Part shown: positions 25,052 to 33,963 of the stretch, one piece after another | How positions within the stretch are numbered: position 1 is the first letter of the stretch | Layout: each line of letters begins with the position of its first letter | NCBI RefSeq assembly: GCF_000974985.2 | Contig: NZ_LAVA02000068.1 | Coordinates: forward strand, 1 to 43,561 | DNA from: Streptomyces mangrovisoli | GTDB taxonomy: Bacteria; Actinomycetota; Actinomycetes; Streptomycetales; Streptomycetaceae | Direction: 5' to 3' | DNA: 43,561 bases | The notes under the pieces: generated by a model | Seen by the model: only the letters and a program-made list of their open reading frames with translations | Database searches by the model: none | Told to the model about the DNA's origin: nothing | Translations under genes and position numbers: made by a program

Positions 25052-26509
25052 CTAGCCGCGGTCCGCGGCCCCGGCGCCCACGACCTCCCGCACCTCGGCC
25101 GACTCCAGCTCGCTCGCCGTCCGCTCGGCGGTCCGGCGGGCCCAGCGGCCGCTGGTCAGGGCGCCCAGGACCAGTACGGAGGCACCGCAGGCCACGAGGA
25201 TCCACCAGCCGGGCCGGGCGGCCTCGACGAAGGTGTCCTTGTACCGCGAGGCGTCCACGCCGGCGGCGAGCACCGCGCCCACCACCGCGACGCCCAGCGT
25301 CTGTCCGAGCTGGCGGCTGGTGGAGGCGACGGCCGCGGCGACACCGGCCTGCGCCCGCGGCATCCCGGAGACGGCCGTGTTGGTGATCGGCGCGTTGACG
25401 AAGCCGAAGCCGATCCCGAAGAGGACGTAGCCGACGAAGAGCGTGGTGTTCGACGTCTCCGCCTCGAATCCCGCGAAGAGCAGCGCGCTCACGGTCATCG
25501 CGGTACCGGCGATCAGCAGCGGCAGCCGCGGCCCCCGGTTGCCGACCAGCCGCCCGGACAGCGGCGCGCACAGGATCGTCGGCGCGGCCATCGGCAGCAT
25601 CCACAGACCCGCGTGCAGGGCGTTCAGGCCCCGCACGTTCTGCAGGTAGAGCGTCGACAGGAACAGGAAGCCGCCGAGCGCGGCGAACGCGCTCACCGCG
25701 ATCACCGTCGCGCCGCTGAACGGAGCCGAGCGGAAGAACCGCAGGTCGATCAGGGGTTCGGCGCGCCGGGGCTCGTACAGGACGAGTCCGATCAGGGCGG
25801 CCACGGCGAGGACGGCGAACGGCAGGACCGCCGTGAAGCCCAGGTCCGGGGCCTGGATGATCGCGTACGTCAGCGCGCCGAACAGCGCGATGACCAGGAT
25901 CTGGCCGACCGGGTCGGGGCGGCGCGCCTTGGGGGCCCGGGACTCGGGCACGAACCGCAGGGTGAGCAGCAGGGCGGCGAGGCCGACCGGGAGGTTGATC
26001 CAGAAGATCGAGCGCCAGCCGACCGACTGCACCAGCAGGCCGCCGACCAGCGGTCCCGCGGCCATCGAGACGCCGACGACCGCGCCCCACACGCCGATGG
26101 CGCGGGCCCGCTCGCGCGGGTCGGTGAAGGTGTTGGTGATGATCGACATCGCGACCGGGTTCAGCATCGAGCCGCCCACCGCCTGGATCATGCGGAAGAC
26201 GATCAGTGTGTCGAGGTTCGGCGCGAGCGAGCACAGCACGGAACCGGCGGTGAAGACGACGAGCCCGGTCATGAAGACGCGCTTGCGGCCGATCCGGTCG
26301 GCCGTGGATCCGGCGAGCATCAGCAGCGAGGCGAGCACCAGGGTGTACGCGTCGATGGTCCACTGCAGACCCGAGGTGCTGGCGTGCAGGTCGCGTTGCA
26401 TCGACGGCAGGGCGACGTTGAGAACCGTGACGTCCAGACTCACGATCAGCAGGCTCATGCAGCAGATCGCGAGTACCAGGAAGCGTCGGCGGTGGCTGAG
26501 CTCCGGCAT
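25052..26509 (-). CDS. MFS exporter, DHA2 (EmrB/QacA) family
   Basis: A 14-helix antiporter-like protein of 485 residues. It has the DHA2 hallmark LDVTVLNVALPSMQRDL in helix 1, motif A GSTADRIGRKRVF and motif C-like GPLVGGLLVQSVGWRSIFWINLPVG. It converges with the XRE gene 50 bases away and is divergent from dus. I chose ATG 26509 because a -10 TACGAT ends seven bases before it; ATG 26518, three codons earlier, lies inside that hexamer and has no ribosome site. A palindrome overlaps the -35 region, so expression is probably controlled by a regulator not encoded next to it. The substrate is unknown. Confidence 0.92.
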   Translation of the reverse strand: MPELSHRRRFLVLAICCMSLLIVSLDVTVLNVALPSMQRDLHASTSGLQWTIDAYTLVLASLLMLAGSTADRIGRKRVFMTGLVVFTAGSVLCSLAPNLDTLIVFRMIQAVGGSMLNPVAMSIITNTFTDPRERARAIGVWGAVVGVSMAAGPLVGGLLVQSVGWRSIFWINLPVGLAALLLTLRFVPESRAPKARRPDPVGQILVIALFGALTYAIIQAPDLGFTAVLPFAVLAVAALIGLVLYEPRRAEPLIDLRFFRSAPFSGATVIAVSAFAALGGFLFLSTLYLQNVRGLNALHAGLWMLPMAAPTILCAPLSGRLVGNRGPRLPLLIAGTAMTVSALLFAGFEAETSNTTLFVGYVLFGIGFGFVNAPITNTAVSGMPRAQAGVAAAVASTSRQLGQTLGVAVVGAVLAAGVDASRYKDTFVEAARPGWWILVACGASVLVLGALTSGRWARRTAERTASELESAEVREVVGAGAADRG

Positions 26510-26516
26510 GCCGTTC

Positions 26517-26559
26517 ATCGTACCCGCAAATCGATAGTGCGTCTAACTAATTACAGTTA
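26517..26559 (-). promoter_or_regulatory. Promoter and A/T-rich palindrome of the MFS gene
   Basis: On the minus strand TAGACG (26545-26540) and TACGAT (26522-26517) are 17 bases apart. TAACTAATTACAGTTA (26544-26559), with TAACT/AGTTA arms, overlaps the -35. Its low GC content stands out and resembles MarR- or TetR-type operators. Confidence 0.5.
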
Positions 26560-26604
26560 CATGGTCTTCGGCGACCCGCCTCGGCGATGCGCGACAATGG
26601 GGCA

Positions 26605-27747
26605 ATGCCCACGACCGAGTCCCCGCTCCAGATCGGCCCCCACACCGCCGCGCCGCCCGTCGTCCTCGCGCCGATGGCCGGCATCACCAACGCGCCCTTC
26701 CGGACCCTGTGCCGGGAGTTCAGCGAGGGCAAGGGCCTGTTCGTGAGCGAGATGATCACGACCCGGGCGCTGGTCGAGCGCAACGAGAAGACCATGCAGC
26801 TGATCCACTTCGACGCGACCGAGAAGCCGCGCTCGATCCAGCTGTACGGCGTCGACCCGGCGACCGTCGGCAAGGCCGTCCGCATGATCGCGGAGGAGGA
26901 CCTCGCCGATCACATCGACCTGAACTTCGGCTGCCCGGTCCCCAAGGTGACCCGCAAGGGCGGCGGCTCCGCCCTGCCCTACAAGCGCAACCTGCTGCGC
27001 GCGATCCTGCGCGAGGCGGTCAGCGGCGCCGGGGACCTCCCCGTCACCATGAAGATGCGCAAGGGCATCGACGACGACCACATCACCTACCTCGACGCCG
27101 GCCGGATCGCCGTCGAGGAGGGCGTGACCGCCATCGCGCTGCACGGCCGCACCGCCGCCCAGCACTACGGCGGCACCGCCGACTGGGACGCCATCGCCCG
27201 CCTGAAGGAGCACGTGCCGGAGATCCCGGTCCTCGGCAACGGCGACATCTGGTCGGCCGAGGACGCGCTGCGGATGGTGCGCGAGACCGGCTGCGACGGC
27301 GTGGTCGTCGGGCGCGGCTGCCTCGGCCGCCCGTGGCTGTTCGCGGACCTCGTGGCCGCGTTCGAGGGACGTACGGACGACGTCGCCCGCCCGTCCCTGC
27401 GCCAGGTCGCCGACGTCATGGTCCGCCACGCCACGCTGCTCGGCGAGTGGATCGGCGACGAGGCGCGGGGCGTCATCGACTTCCGCAAGCACGTCGCCTG
27501 GTACCTCAAGGGCTTCGCGGTCGGCTCCGAGATGCGCAAGCGGCTGGCGATCACCTCGTCGCTCGCGGAGCTGCGGGCGGGCCTCGACGAGCTGGACCTC
27601 GACCAGCCCTGGCCGACGGGCGCCGACGGGCCCCGCGGCCGTACGTCCGGCAACAACCGGGTGGTGCTGCCGGACGGCTGGCTGAAGGACCCCTACGACT
27701 GCGCGGGCGTCTCCGAGGACGCGGAACTGGACACGTCCGGGGGCTGA
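26605..27747 (+). CDS. dusB: tRNA-dihydrouridine synthase (DusB type)
   Basis: A 380-residue FMN enzyme that reduces specific uridines of tRNA to dihydrouridine with NADPH. It shows the N-terminal LAPMAGITNAPFRTLCREF, the FMN-site QLYGVDP, the catalytic-cysteine loop NFGCPVPKVTRKGGGSALP, and the phosphate-site GNGDIW...GVVVGRGCLGRPWLF, all family markers. The C-terminal extension after about 310 is typical of actinobacterial members. I chose ATG 26605, six bases after GACAAT, as a probable leaderless start. The DusB name follows the usual annotation; which uridine it modifies is not known. Confidence 0.94.
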   Translation: MPTTESPLQIGPHTAAPPVVLAPMAGITNAPFRTLCREFSEGKGLFVSEMITTRALVERNEKTMQLIHFDATEKPRSIQLYGVDPATVGKAVRMIAEEDLADHIDLNFGCPVPKVTRKGGGSALPYKRNLLRAILREAVSGAGDLPVTMKMRKGIDDDHITYLDAGRIAVEEGVTAIALHGRTAAQHYGGTADWDAIARLKEHVPEIPVLGNGDIWSAEDALRMVRETGCDGVVVGRGCLGRPWLFADLVAAFEGRTDDVARPSLRQVADVMVRHATLLGEWIGDEARGVIDFRKHVAWYLKGFAVGSEMRKRLAITSSLAELRAGLDELDLDQPWPTGADGPRGRTSGNNRVVLPDGWLKDPYDCAGVSEDAELDTSGG

Positions 27748-27788
27748 GCGCCGACGTGCCACGGCCGGGGGCCGAGCGGATGCGCGGA

Positions 27789-27833
27789 ACGGCCGGGGGC
27801 CGGTCACCACTTCGGTGACCGGCCCCCGGCCGT
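27789..27833. terminator. Perfect 20-bp hairpin between dus and the sulfatase gene
   Basis: Two perfect 20-base arms (from ACGGCCGGGGGCCGG to the matching CCGGCCCCCGGCCGT) flank ACTTC and are followed by TTT. It lies between convergent genes and should work in both directions. A partial copy of the left arm lies at 27762-27777. Confidence 0.88.
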
Positions 27834-27849
27834 TTCCCGCTGCCGCGGG

Positions 27850-30207
27850 TCAGCTCGTCTTCGGGTGCTTCGTCGAGCCGTACGCCGCGAGGAAGCGGTC
27901 GCGGAACGAGCTCATCTTCCACACCGGGGCGTCGTGCGCCGGGCGCAGACCGTCGCTCCAGTTCCAGTCGGAGATCTTGTCGAGCACCTTCGGGTCCTTC
28001 GCGACGATCGAGATCGGCACGTCACGGCTGGCGTGGTTGCCGCTGACCCGGGCGATCGGCTGGTGGTCGCCGAGGAAGACCAGCACGGTGTTGTCGTTGC
28101 CGTAGCGCTCCAGCCACTCGGTCAGCGCGGTGACCGAGTACTGGACCGACTTGCCGTACTCCTGGCGGGACTTGGTGGTGTCGGCGATGACGTCCGCGGA
28201 CTTGTTGCCCGCGTCGTGGATCGCGTCGAAGATCGAACCGTCGCCGAGCTGGTCCCAGTCGACCATCTTCGGGATCGGCGCCCACGGCTGGTGGCTGGAG
28301 GTCAGGATCAGCAGCGACATCCGGGACTTGCCGTCGGTCAGCGGCTTGCTGTGCACGCGGTCCTGGTACTGCTGGAGCGCGTACTGGTCCGGCATCGTCG
28401 ACCAGCTGAACTTCGGTCCCTGGTAGCCGAGCTGGAAGGCGTTGTAGACCTTGTCGAGGCCGTACCACTTCTGCTCGGGCCAGCCCTTCTGCACGCCCGG
28501 CATCACGCCGACGGTGTCGAAGTCGCCGGTCTTCTTGAACGCGTCCGTCAGGCTCATGTGGTCGCTCGCCATGACCGTGCGGTAGCGCTGCTGGTTGCTG
28601 ATCCACAGGCCCGACATGGTGGTGGAGTGGCCGAGCCAGCTGCTGCCGCCGTACGTCGCCGACGTCAGCCAGCCGCTCTTGGCGTGGTAGCCCGCCTTCT
28701 CCAGCGCCGCCGTGCGCTCGTCGAGCGTCTTGTCGACGCCCGGCGCCTCGATCGGGTCCTCGATGGCGCTGCGGCCGTAGCTCTCGATGAACGTGAAGAT
28801 CACGTCCTTGCCGCGCAGGTCGGTCAGCAGCTGGGAGCCCGGGGTGTTGCCGTAGTCGTCGACCTTGGCGATCTTCTGGAACTCCGCCTCGTCCCGCAGC
28901 GTGTCCTGGATGGTGCGCGCCTGGGTCTTGATCACGCCCGCCGTGTGCTGCGCGGCGAGCGGCACGCCGGCCACCTGGACGCTGAACGCCGTGCAGGTGA
29001 TCCACACCGTGCCCGCGATCAGCGCGCCCCGGGAGGCCTGCGCCTTGTGCCGGGCCAGCGCGTTGCTCAGCCGCACGGTGGCCAGCGCGACCAGCGCCAT
29101 CAGCAGCACGATGAGCAGCGCGGCGCCGACCGTGATGCCGAGCGCGGCCGTGTCGCCGAGCGTGTCCTTCAGGTAGGACTGCGCGTCGGGCAACAGGCTC
29201 CAGTCCAGGATGATGTTGAAGTGCCGGCCCAGGTATTCGTTGAAGCCGATGTCGAACATGTTGAGCACGGTCAGGAAGCCCAGCAGCGCCCCCGCGACCG
29301 CCGCCACGCCGAGCCGCCACCGGCGCGGCAGGCTGACCAGGACGACGGCGCCCATGATCGCCTCGGCCGGTATGCGCATGAACTCGACCGGCTTGAGGGT
29401 GCCCAGGGTGTTCGGCATCTCCAGGCAGACGTACACGAGCACGGTGGCGAGCGTGGTGACGGCGACGGAGACGGCGGTGGCGCCGGCGGGGTGGTCCGCC
29501 CGCCAGTCGCGGTAGCGCCGGCGCGGACCGCGACGGGGGCGGGCGGGAGCGGCTTCGGGGGTGACCTCGGGGGTGACGTCCGGGTCGGCGTCCGGGGTGT
29601 CGGAGGCGGTGGTGTCGGCGACGGCGGTGGTGTCGGCGGCCGGTTCCTCGGCGGTGGTGGACTCCGCGACGGTGTCCGCGGCCTCCGCCTCCGCCTCGGC
29701 CTCCGCTTCTGCGTCCGCCTCCGCTTCTGCCTCCGGCTCGGCTTGCGGCTCTGCCTCGGTGACCGTCCCCGGCTCGGCTTCCGCCTCCGGCCGGGTCTCC
29801 GCCTGAGGCTCCTCGGCCGCTTCGGCCTTCTCGGCGGCGGCCCCGGTCTCCTCGGCCGGTTCGGTGGCCTCGGCTTCCGCGGCCGATGCGTCCGCCTCGG
29901 CCGCCTCCACCGCCCCGGCCGCCTCCACCGCCCCGGCCGCCTCCGCCGGGTCGGCCGTGGACTCGGACACCGCGGCGGTCTCGGTCTCGGTCTCGGCCGA
30001 CACCTCGGGGTCGGCCGGGACCCCGGTCGCGGGCGTGGTCCCGCTCGCGCCCTCGGTCTCGTTCGTGTTCTCGGACGGTTCTACGGCCTCGTGCCCGGAC
30101 GTCGTCCCTGCGGCGGCCCCGGCGTCGCCCGCCTCCGGCGGCAGGACCTCGCCCTCGGCCGCCTCGGCCGTTCCCGATGACTGGCGAATGCTCGTGTGCT
30201 GCGGCAA
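27850..30207 (-). CDS. Membrane sulfatase/LtaS-type protein with acidic tail
   Basis: About 785 residues. The first 215 or so form a cytoplasmic tail extremely rich in Glu, Ala, Thr and Asp, including EAEAEADAEAEAEAEAEAA-type runs and a duplicated GAVEAA. An Arg-rich stop (ARPRRGPRRRYRDWR) and about five membrane helices follow. The extracellular C-terminal 380 residues form an alkaline-phosphatase-superfamily domain of the LtaS/sulfatase type. Metal ligands appear as E in FTFIESYGRS and D-H in FLGDHQP; the nucleophile Ser/Thr should lie in TSATYGGSSWLGHST. Likely roles are transfer or hydrolysis of phospho- or sulfo-groups on wall polymers or lipids; the substrate is unknown. The TTG at 30207, with GGAAGG upstream, is my preferred start; the only earlier ATG (30381) overlaps the stop of the gene before it. 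Confidence 0.85.
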   Translation of the reverse strand: MPQHTSIRQSSGTAEAAEGEVLPPEAGDAGAAAGTTSGHEAVEPSENTNETEGASGTTPATGVPADPEVSAETETETAAVSESTADPAEAAGAVEAAGAVEAAEADASAAEAEATEPAEETGAAAEKAEAAEEPQAETRPEAEAEPGTVTEAEPQAEPEAEAEADAEAEAEAEAEAADTVAESTTAEEPAADTTAVADTTASDTPDADPDVTPEVTPEAAPARPRRGPRRRYRDWRADHPAGATAVSVAVTTLATVLVYVCLEMPNTLGTLKPVEFMRIPAEAIMGAVVLVSLPRRWRLGVAAVAGALLGFLTVLNMFDIGFNEYLGRHFNIILDWSLLPDAQSYLKDTLGDTAALGITVGAALLIVLLMALVALATVRLSNALARHKAQASRGALIAGTVWITCTAFSVQVAGVPLAAQHTAGVIKTQARTIQDTLRDEAEFQKIAKVDDYGNTPGSQLLTDLRGKDVIFTFIESYGRSAIEDPIEAPGVDKTLDERTAALEKAGYHAKSGWLTSATYGGSSWLGHSTTMSGLWISNQQRYRTVMASDHMSLTDAFKKTGDFDTVGVMPGVQKGWPEQKWYGLDKVYNAFQLGYQGPKFSWSTMPDQYALQQYQDRVHSKPLTDGKSRMSLLILTSSHQPWAPIPKMVDWDQLGDGSIFDAIHDAGNKSADVIADTTKSRQEYGKSVQYSVTALTEWLERYGNDNTVLVFLGDHQPIARVSGNHASRDVPISIVAKDPKVLDKISDWNWSDGLRPAHDAPVWKMSSFRDRFLAAYGSTKHPKTS

Positions 30208-30373
30208 CCCGGAGGTTCCTTCCGTGCGAAGCCCTGTTCCGTGGACGGAGTGGCGGGCCCCGCTGGGGAGGCTCAAGACCCGCCACTTGTCCGTACGGCG
30301 TGCTCCGCGCGCCCGTTCAGGAACCTCGGCAAACACCCGGCAAATGGCTGCCCAACGGTTCCCCAGACAGGAC

Positions 30374-32311
30374 CTAGGCACCCCCGACGGCTGTGAGCAG
30401 CGCCAACGGTGCCGCCGCCGAGCGGGACTCGCGGACGCAGGCGTGCGGGTAGGGGACCGGCTCGGGGTGCGTGTCGCGGCCGTAGCCGGCGAGCACCTCC
30501 GGCAGCCGGTGGCCCGTCGCGGTCGCCGCGTCGACCAGGGCGTGCGCCACCGTACGGGCCTCGTCGTGCAGGCCGTAGCGGGCGAGACCCAGCGTGATCA
30601 GTGCGTTGTCGTGCGGCCAGACCGAGCCGCGGTGGTAGGACAGCGGGTGGTACGCCGGCTGCCCGGCGGCGAGGGTGCGGACGCCCCAGCCGGAGAAGAA
30701 GTCCGGCTCCAGCAGCCGCCTGCCGACGAGTTCGCCGTACTCCTTGTCCAGCAGCCCCGACCACAGCAGATGACCGGCGTCCGAGGCCAGCGCGTCGACC
30801 GGGCGGCCCTCGCCGTCCAGTGCGAGCGCCGGGAAGGACCGGTCCCGCATCCAGAAGTCCCGCTGGAAACGGTCGCGCAGGTCGGCGGCGGCCTGTTCGA
30901 GCAGGGCCGCGTAGACCCCGTCCTCCCACGCGGTGCGGGCCACCCAGGCGGTGCGGCGCAGCGCGTCGTAGGCGTAGCCCTGGGCCCCCGCCGCCATCAC
31001 CGGCCCGTTCGGGCGGGTGCCGTCGGCCGAGCAGATGGCGCCGGGGGAGTCCTTCCAGTTCTGGTTGGCGAGCCCGCCCTGGTCGGCGCGGTAGACCAGA
31101 TAGCCGCGCGAGGTGAGCCCGCCGTGGTCGAGCATCCAGCCGATCGCGGCGCGGGCGTTCGGTTCCAGGCGGCGGGCGAGGGCCGTGTCCCCGGTGTGCT
31201 CCACGTACGCGCCGAGCAGCACGAGGAAGAGCGGGGTGGCGTCCACGGAGCCGTAGTAGCGGCCGTAGGGCACCTGGCCGAAGTGGGCCAGCTCGCCCTG
31301 GCGCACCTCGTGCACGATCTTGCCGGGCTGGGAGACGGCCGTGACCACGGTCGAGGTCGCCTGCACGGCGGCGAGCGCCGGGAGCGTGGCCGCGGCCAGC
31401 TGCGGCCGGTACGGCAGCGCGAACAGCGAGGTCAGCAGGGCGTCGCGGCCCATCAGGGTGAGGAACCAGGGGGCGCCGGCCGCGGGCACCCGCAGCTCCT
31501 CGCCGTCCGGGCCGGCCGCCGGGACCTGGAGCGAGGCGAGGTCGCCGAGGCCCCGGGCGCAGGCCGCGGCGAGTTCGGGCCAGCCGGTCGGGAAGGCCAC
31601 GCCCTCGACGAACTCGCCCTCCTGCGCCAGTAACTGCCGGGTGAGCGCGGCGGGGGAGCGGGGCACGCGCAGCGCCCGCCGGTCGCCGTTGGGGCGGGCC
31701 ATGACGCGCAGCGTCAGCTCGGTCGTGCCGTGCGGCTCCAGTTCGAGGGTCCACACCAGGCGGCGGGCGCCGGTGCCGGTCTCCTCGACGCCGGTCGGGG
31801 CCGGGTCCGACGTCACCGTCGTACACGAGCGCCAGTCCCCGCGCGTGTAGACGAACTCCACGCCGTCGTCCATGACCTGGCGGGAGCGGACGGCGCCGGA
31901 CTTGGTGTAGGTGCGGTGGTCGGAGCGCAGCTCGAACTGGTCGGTGAAGTCGGCGTCGGCGGTGACCGCGATGCGGACCGTGGTGGGCTCCGGGCGGTTG
32001 CTGGTCACGCGCAGCAGCTCGACGAACGAGCTGTCGCCGACCGCCTGTTCACGGAAGAGGGTGTGCGCGGGCGGCTCGCTGCGGCCGCCGCGCGGGACGA
32101 GGACGCAGGTTGCGGTGTCCCCGTCGGCTACCGGGGTCAGCGCCTCCGGCACGGCGCCGTCGACGGTGAGCTGCCAGCGGCTGAGGTGCCGGGCGTCCCG
32201 GACGAACAGACCGTCCGGGGAGCCCGCGCCCCGGACGCCCGTGATGTCGCCGCCGTCGCCCACCGCGGCGAAGGTCGCGCCGTGCACGAGCAAGTGATGC
32301 CGGTCCCTCAT
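30374..32311 (-). CDS. Amylo-alpha-1,6-glucosidase-like protein (GDE_N_bis)
   Basis: A 645-residue protein. The N-terminal 210 residues match the glycogen-debranching N-terminal (bis) domain (TFAAVGDGGDITGV, GLFVRDARHLSRWQL). The rest is a six-hairpin toroid with the family block HRGSVWPHDNALITLGLARYG and WFLTLMGRDALLTS near its entrance. It has no signal peptide, so it is cytoplasmic and probably trims alpha-glucan or oligosaccharides. The ATG overlaps the stop of the upstream glycosidase gene (ATGA). A rare TTA leucine codon lies at 31633-31631 (in RQLLAQEG), so translation should depend on the bldA tRNA. Confidence 0.9.
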   Translation of the reverse strand: MRDRHHLLVHGATFAAVGDGGDITGVRGAGSPDGLFVRDARHLSRWQLTVDGAVPEALTPVADGDTATCVLVPRGGRSEPPAHTLFREQAVGDSSFVELLRVTSNRPEPTTVRIAVTADADFTDQFELRSDHRTYTKSGAVRSRQVMDDGVEFVYTRGDWRSCTTVTSDPAPTGVEETGTGARRLVWTLELEPHGTTELTLRVMARPNGDRRALRVPRSPAALTRQLLAQEGEFVEGVAFPTGWPELAAACARGLGDLASLQVPAAGPDGEELRVPAAGAPWFLTLMGRDALLTSLFALPYRPQLAAATLPALAAVQATSTVVTAVSQPGKIVHEVRQGELAHFGQVPYGRYYGSVDATPLFLVLLGAYVEHTGDTALARRLEPNARAAIGWMLDHGGLTSRGYLVYRADQGGLANQNWKDSPGAICSADGTRPNGPVMAAGAQGYAYDALRRTAWVARTAWEDGVYAALLEQAAADLRDRFQRDFWMRDRSFPALALDGEGRPVDALASDAGHLLWSGLLDKEYGELVGRRLLEPDFFSGWGVRTLAAGQPAYHPLSYHRGSVWPHDNALITLGLARYGLHDEARTVAHALVDAATATGHRLPEVLAGYGRDTHPEPVPYPHACVRESRSAAAPLALLTAVGGA

Positions 32312-33843
32312 GGCCGGTCCCCTCCCTTGACGCCCTTGATGTGCCTGTCGCTGATGTCGAACGTGCCGGTCCCGGTGCGGGACACGCCCCCCTCGGGGGG
32401 CTCGTGGAGCAGATCGAGCGTGAGTGCGGCCGTCCAGCTGAAGCCGAGCGCGCCGCAGGGCTCGCCGGTGCGCGGATCGACGTACTCCGCGAAGTCGCTC
32501 TCCTCGGCGGTGCGCAGCAGCGCCTCCCGCAGGGCGTCGGCCCGCTCCCGCTCGCCGTGGGTGCGCAGCCCGCGCTCCAGGAGCCAGCCGGTGTTGAACC
32601 AGGCCGGGCCGCGCCAGTAGCGGTGCGGGTCGAACGCCTCGCCGAGCAGGTCGTAGCTGGGCACCAGGCGGGTGGTGCGGCCGAGGCCGAAGTGCGGGCC
32701 GGCCAGGGTGGCGACGAGCGCGCCCGCGATCTCGCGGGGCAGCTCGGGCAGCAGCAGCGGCACGAGCCCGGAGACGCTCCGCTCGGGGATGAGCGCGCCG
32801 CCGGGAACGCCGCCCCGGGCGCCGTCCGGGCCACGGGTCCCGTCCCGTCCATGGCCCCCGTCCGGCCCCCGTGCATCCGCCCGCAGGTCGCGGCAGAAGA
32901 ACATGCCCTCCGCCGGGTCCCACAGCCGCTCGACCAGTGCCGCGGTCAGCCGCTCGGCGCGCGCGTGGCGGGCCGAGCCGGTCGCGCCGAGTTCGTGCGC
33001 GATCTCCGCCAGGGCGTGTTCGGAGGCGATCAGCAGGGCGTTGAAGGCGGGGTCCTCGACGGCGAAGCCGCCGGTCGCGTCCGTGCCGTCGGCGTATCCG
33101 CCGTCCCGGTAGTCGGTGGCCAGCCGCACGTAGCGCCCGTAGTCCAGGTCGGTCGGCCGGTCCTCGGCGGCCCCGTGGTCGAGGTCGGCGCGGCGGAAGG
33201 AACGGGCCGGGGCCGGTGTGATCCGCGCGAGCGGGGCGTCCCAGCAGGGGCTGTTGTCCATACCCTGTTCCCAGGGGTGCACGACGGACGCCAGCGAGCC
33301 GCCGCCGAGGTCGCGCCGGTGCAGCAGATAGCGGTGCCAGGCGGCCAGCCGCGGGTAGGCGCGGGCCAGGAAGCCGCGGGCCCGCGACAGCCCCGGATCG
33401 GCGCGGTGCACCAGCCAGGCCGCCAGCGCGTGCACCGGTGGCTGCACGATGCCGGACGTCTGTACGGTGCGCGGGGCGCCCGCAGCGCGCCCCGCGGTCG
33501 AGGAGCGCCAGAAGTCGGGGCTCGGGAAGTAGGCGTCGAGCGGCACGGAGGGGTTGAAGACGATGTGCGGGACGCGGCCGTCGGCCCACTGCGCGGCCAG
33601 CAGTGTCTCCAGCTCCGTCTGGGCCCGCAGCGGCGACAGATGCCTGAGGCCGATCGCGATGAACGCGGAGTCCCAGGACCACTGGTGCGGGTACAGCCCC
33701 CGCGAGGGAACCGTGGACGTTCCTGTCCAGTTGCTCTCCAGCACCTGTGCGGCCCTGAGATGCGGCGATCCGGCCGGGAACGGCGGATCGTATGCAATGG
33801 CGGGCTCCGCGAGGCGGGCGGTCAGCTGGGCGGTGCGATCCAC
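32308..33843 (-). CDS. MGH1/GH63-like glycoside hydrolase
   Basis: A 511-residue cytoplasmic six-hairpin glycosidase. Markers: HQWSWDSAFIAIGLRHL near residue 55, NPSVPLDAYFPSPDFW, HPWEQGMDNSPCWD, and YWRGPAWFNTGWLLERGL in the C-terminal third, as in mannosylglycerate-hydrolase (MGH1)-like and GH63 trehalase/glucosidase proteins. A Gly/Arg/Asp-rich insertion (RGPDG repeats, about residues 305-335) interrupts the fold. The start is GTG 33843, six bases after GGGGAG (33850-33855). It is coupled to the debranching-like gene and divergent from a ROK regulator. The substrate is unknown; alpha-linked oligosaccharides are plausible. Confidence 0.88.
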   Translation of the reverse strand: MDRTAQLTARLAEPAIAYDPPFPAGSPHLRAAQVLESNWTGTSTVPSRGLYPHQWSWDSAFIAIGLRHLSPLRAQTELETLLAAQWADGRVPHIVFNPSVPLDAYFPSPDFWRSSTAGRAAGAPRTVQTSGIVQPPVHALAAWLVHRADPGLSRARGFLARAYPRLAAWHRYLLHRRDLGGGSLASVVHPWEQGMDNSPCWDAPLARITPAPARSFRRADLDHGAAEDRPTDLDYGRYVRLATDYRDGGYADGTDATGGFAVEDPAFNALLIASEHALAEIAHELGATGSARHARAERLTAALVERLWDPAEGMFFCRDLRADARGPDGGHGRDGTRGPDGARGGVPGGALIPERSVSGLVPLLLPELPREIAGALVATLAGPHFGLGRTTRLVPSYDLLGEAFDPHRYWRGPAWFNTGWLLERGLRTHGERERADALREALLRTAEESDFAEYVDPRTGEPCGALGFSWTAALTLDLLHEPPEGGVSRTGTGTFDISDRHIKGVKGGDRP

Positions 33844-33889
33844 TCGGGGCTCCCCGGAAGACGTCGGGCCGACCGGTTCGGTCAGGGCT

Positions 33890-33945
33890 ACCGTAGGGTT
33901 ACGCCTATTTAACACGCAAAACTCAATATGTAATGCAGAGTTGAG
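33890..33945. promoter_or_regulatory. Divergent promoter region, glycosidases/ROK gene
   Basis: For the glycosidase operon, TTGCGT (minus strand, 33919-33914) and TACGGT (33895-33890) are 18 bases apart, giving a 5' leader of about 40 bases. For the ROK gene a weaker TTTAAC-N17-TAATGC (33908-33936) is possible. CTCAA (33922-33926) and TTGAG (33941-33945) form an inverted repeat in an unusually A/T-rich block that could be the ROK operator. Confidence 0.5.
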
Positions 33946-33963
33946 AAACACAAGGGGGTGCGC

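Noticed and set aside
30208..30381. ATG at 30381 as start of the sulfatase gene
   Set aside because: It would overlap the preceding stop and add 58 residues unlike a conserved N terminus, with no ribosome site; TTG 30207 has GGAAGG upstream.
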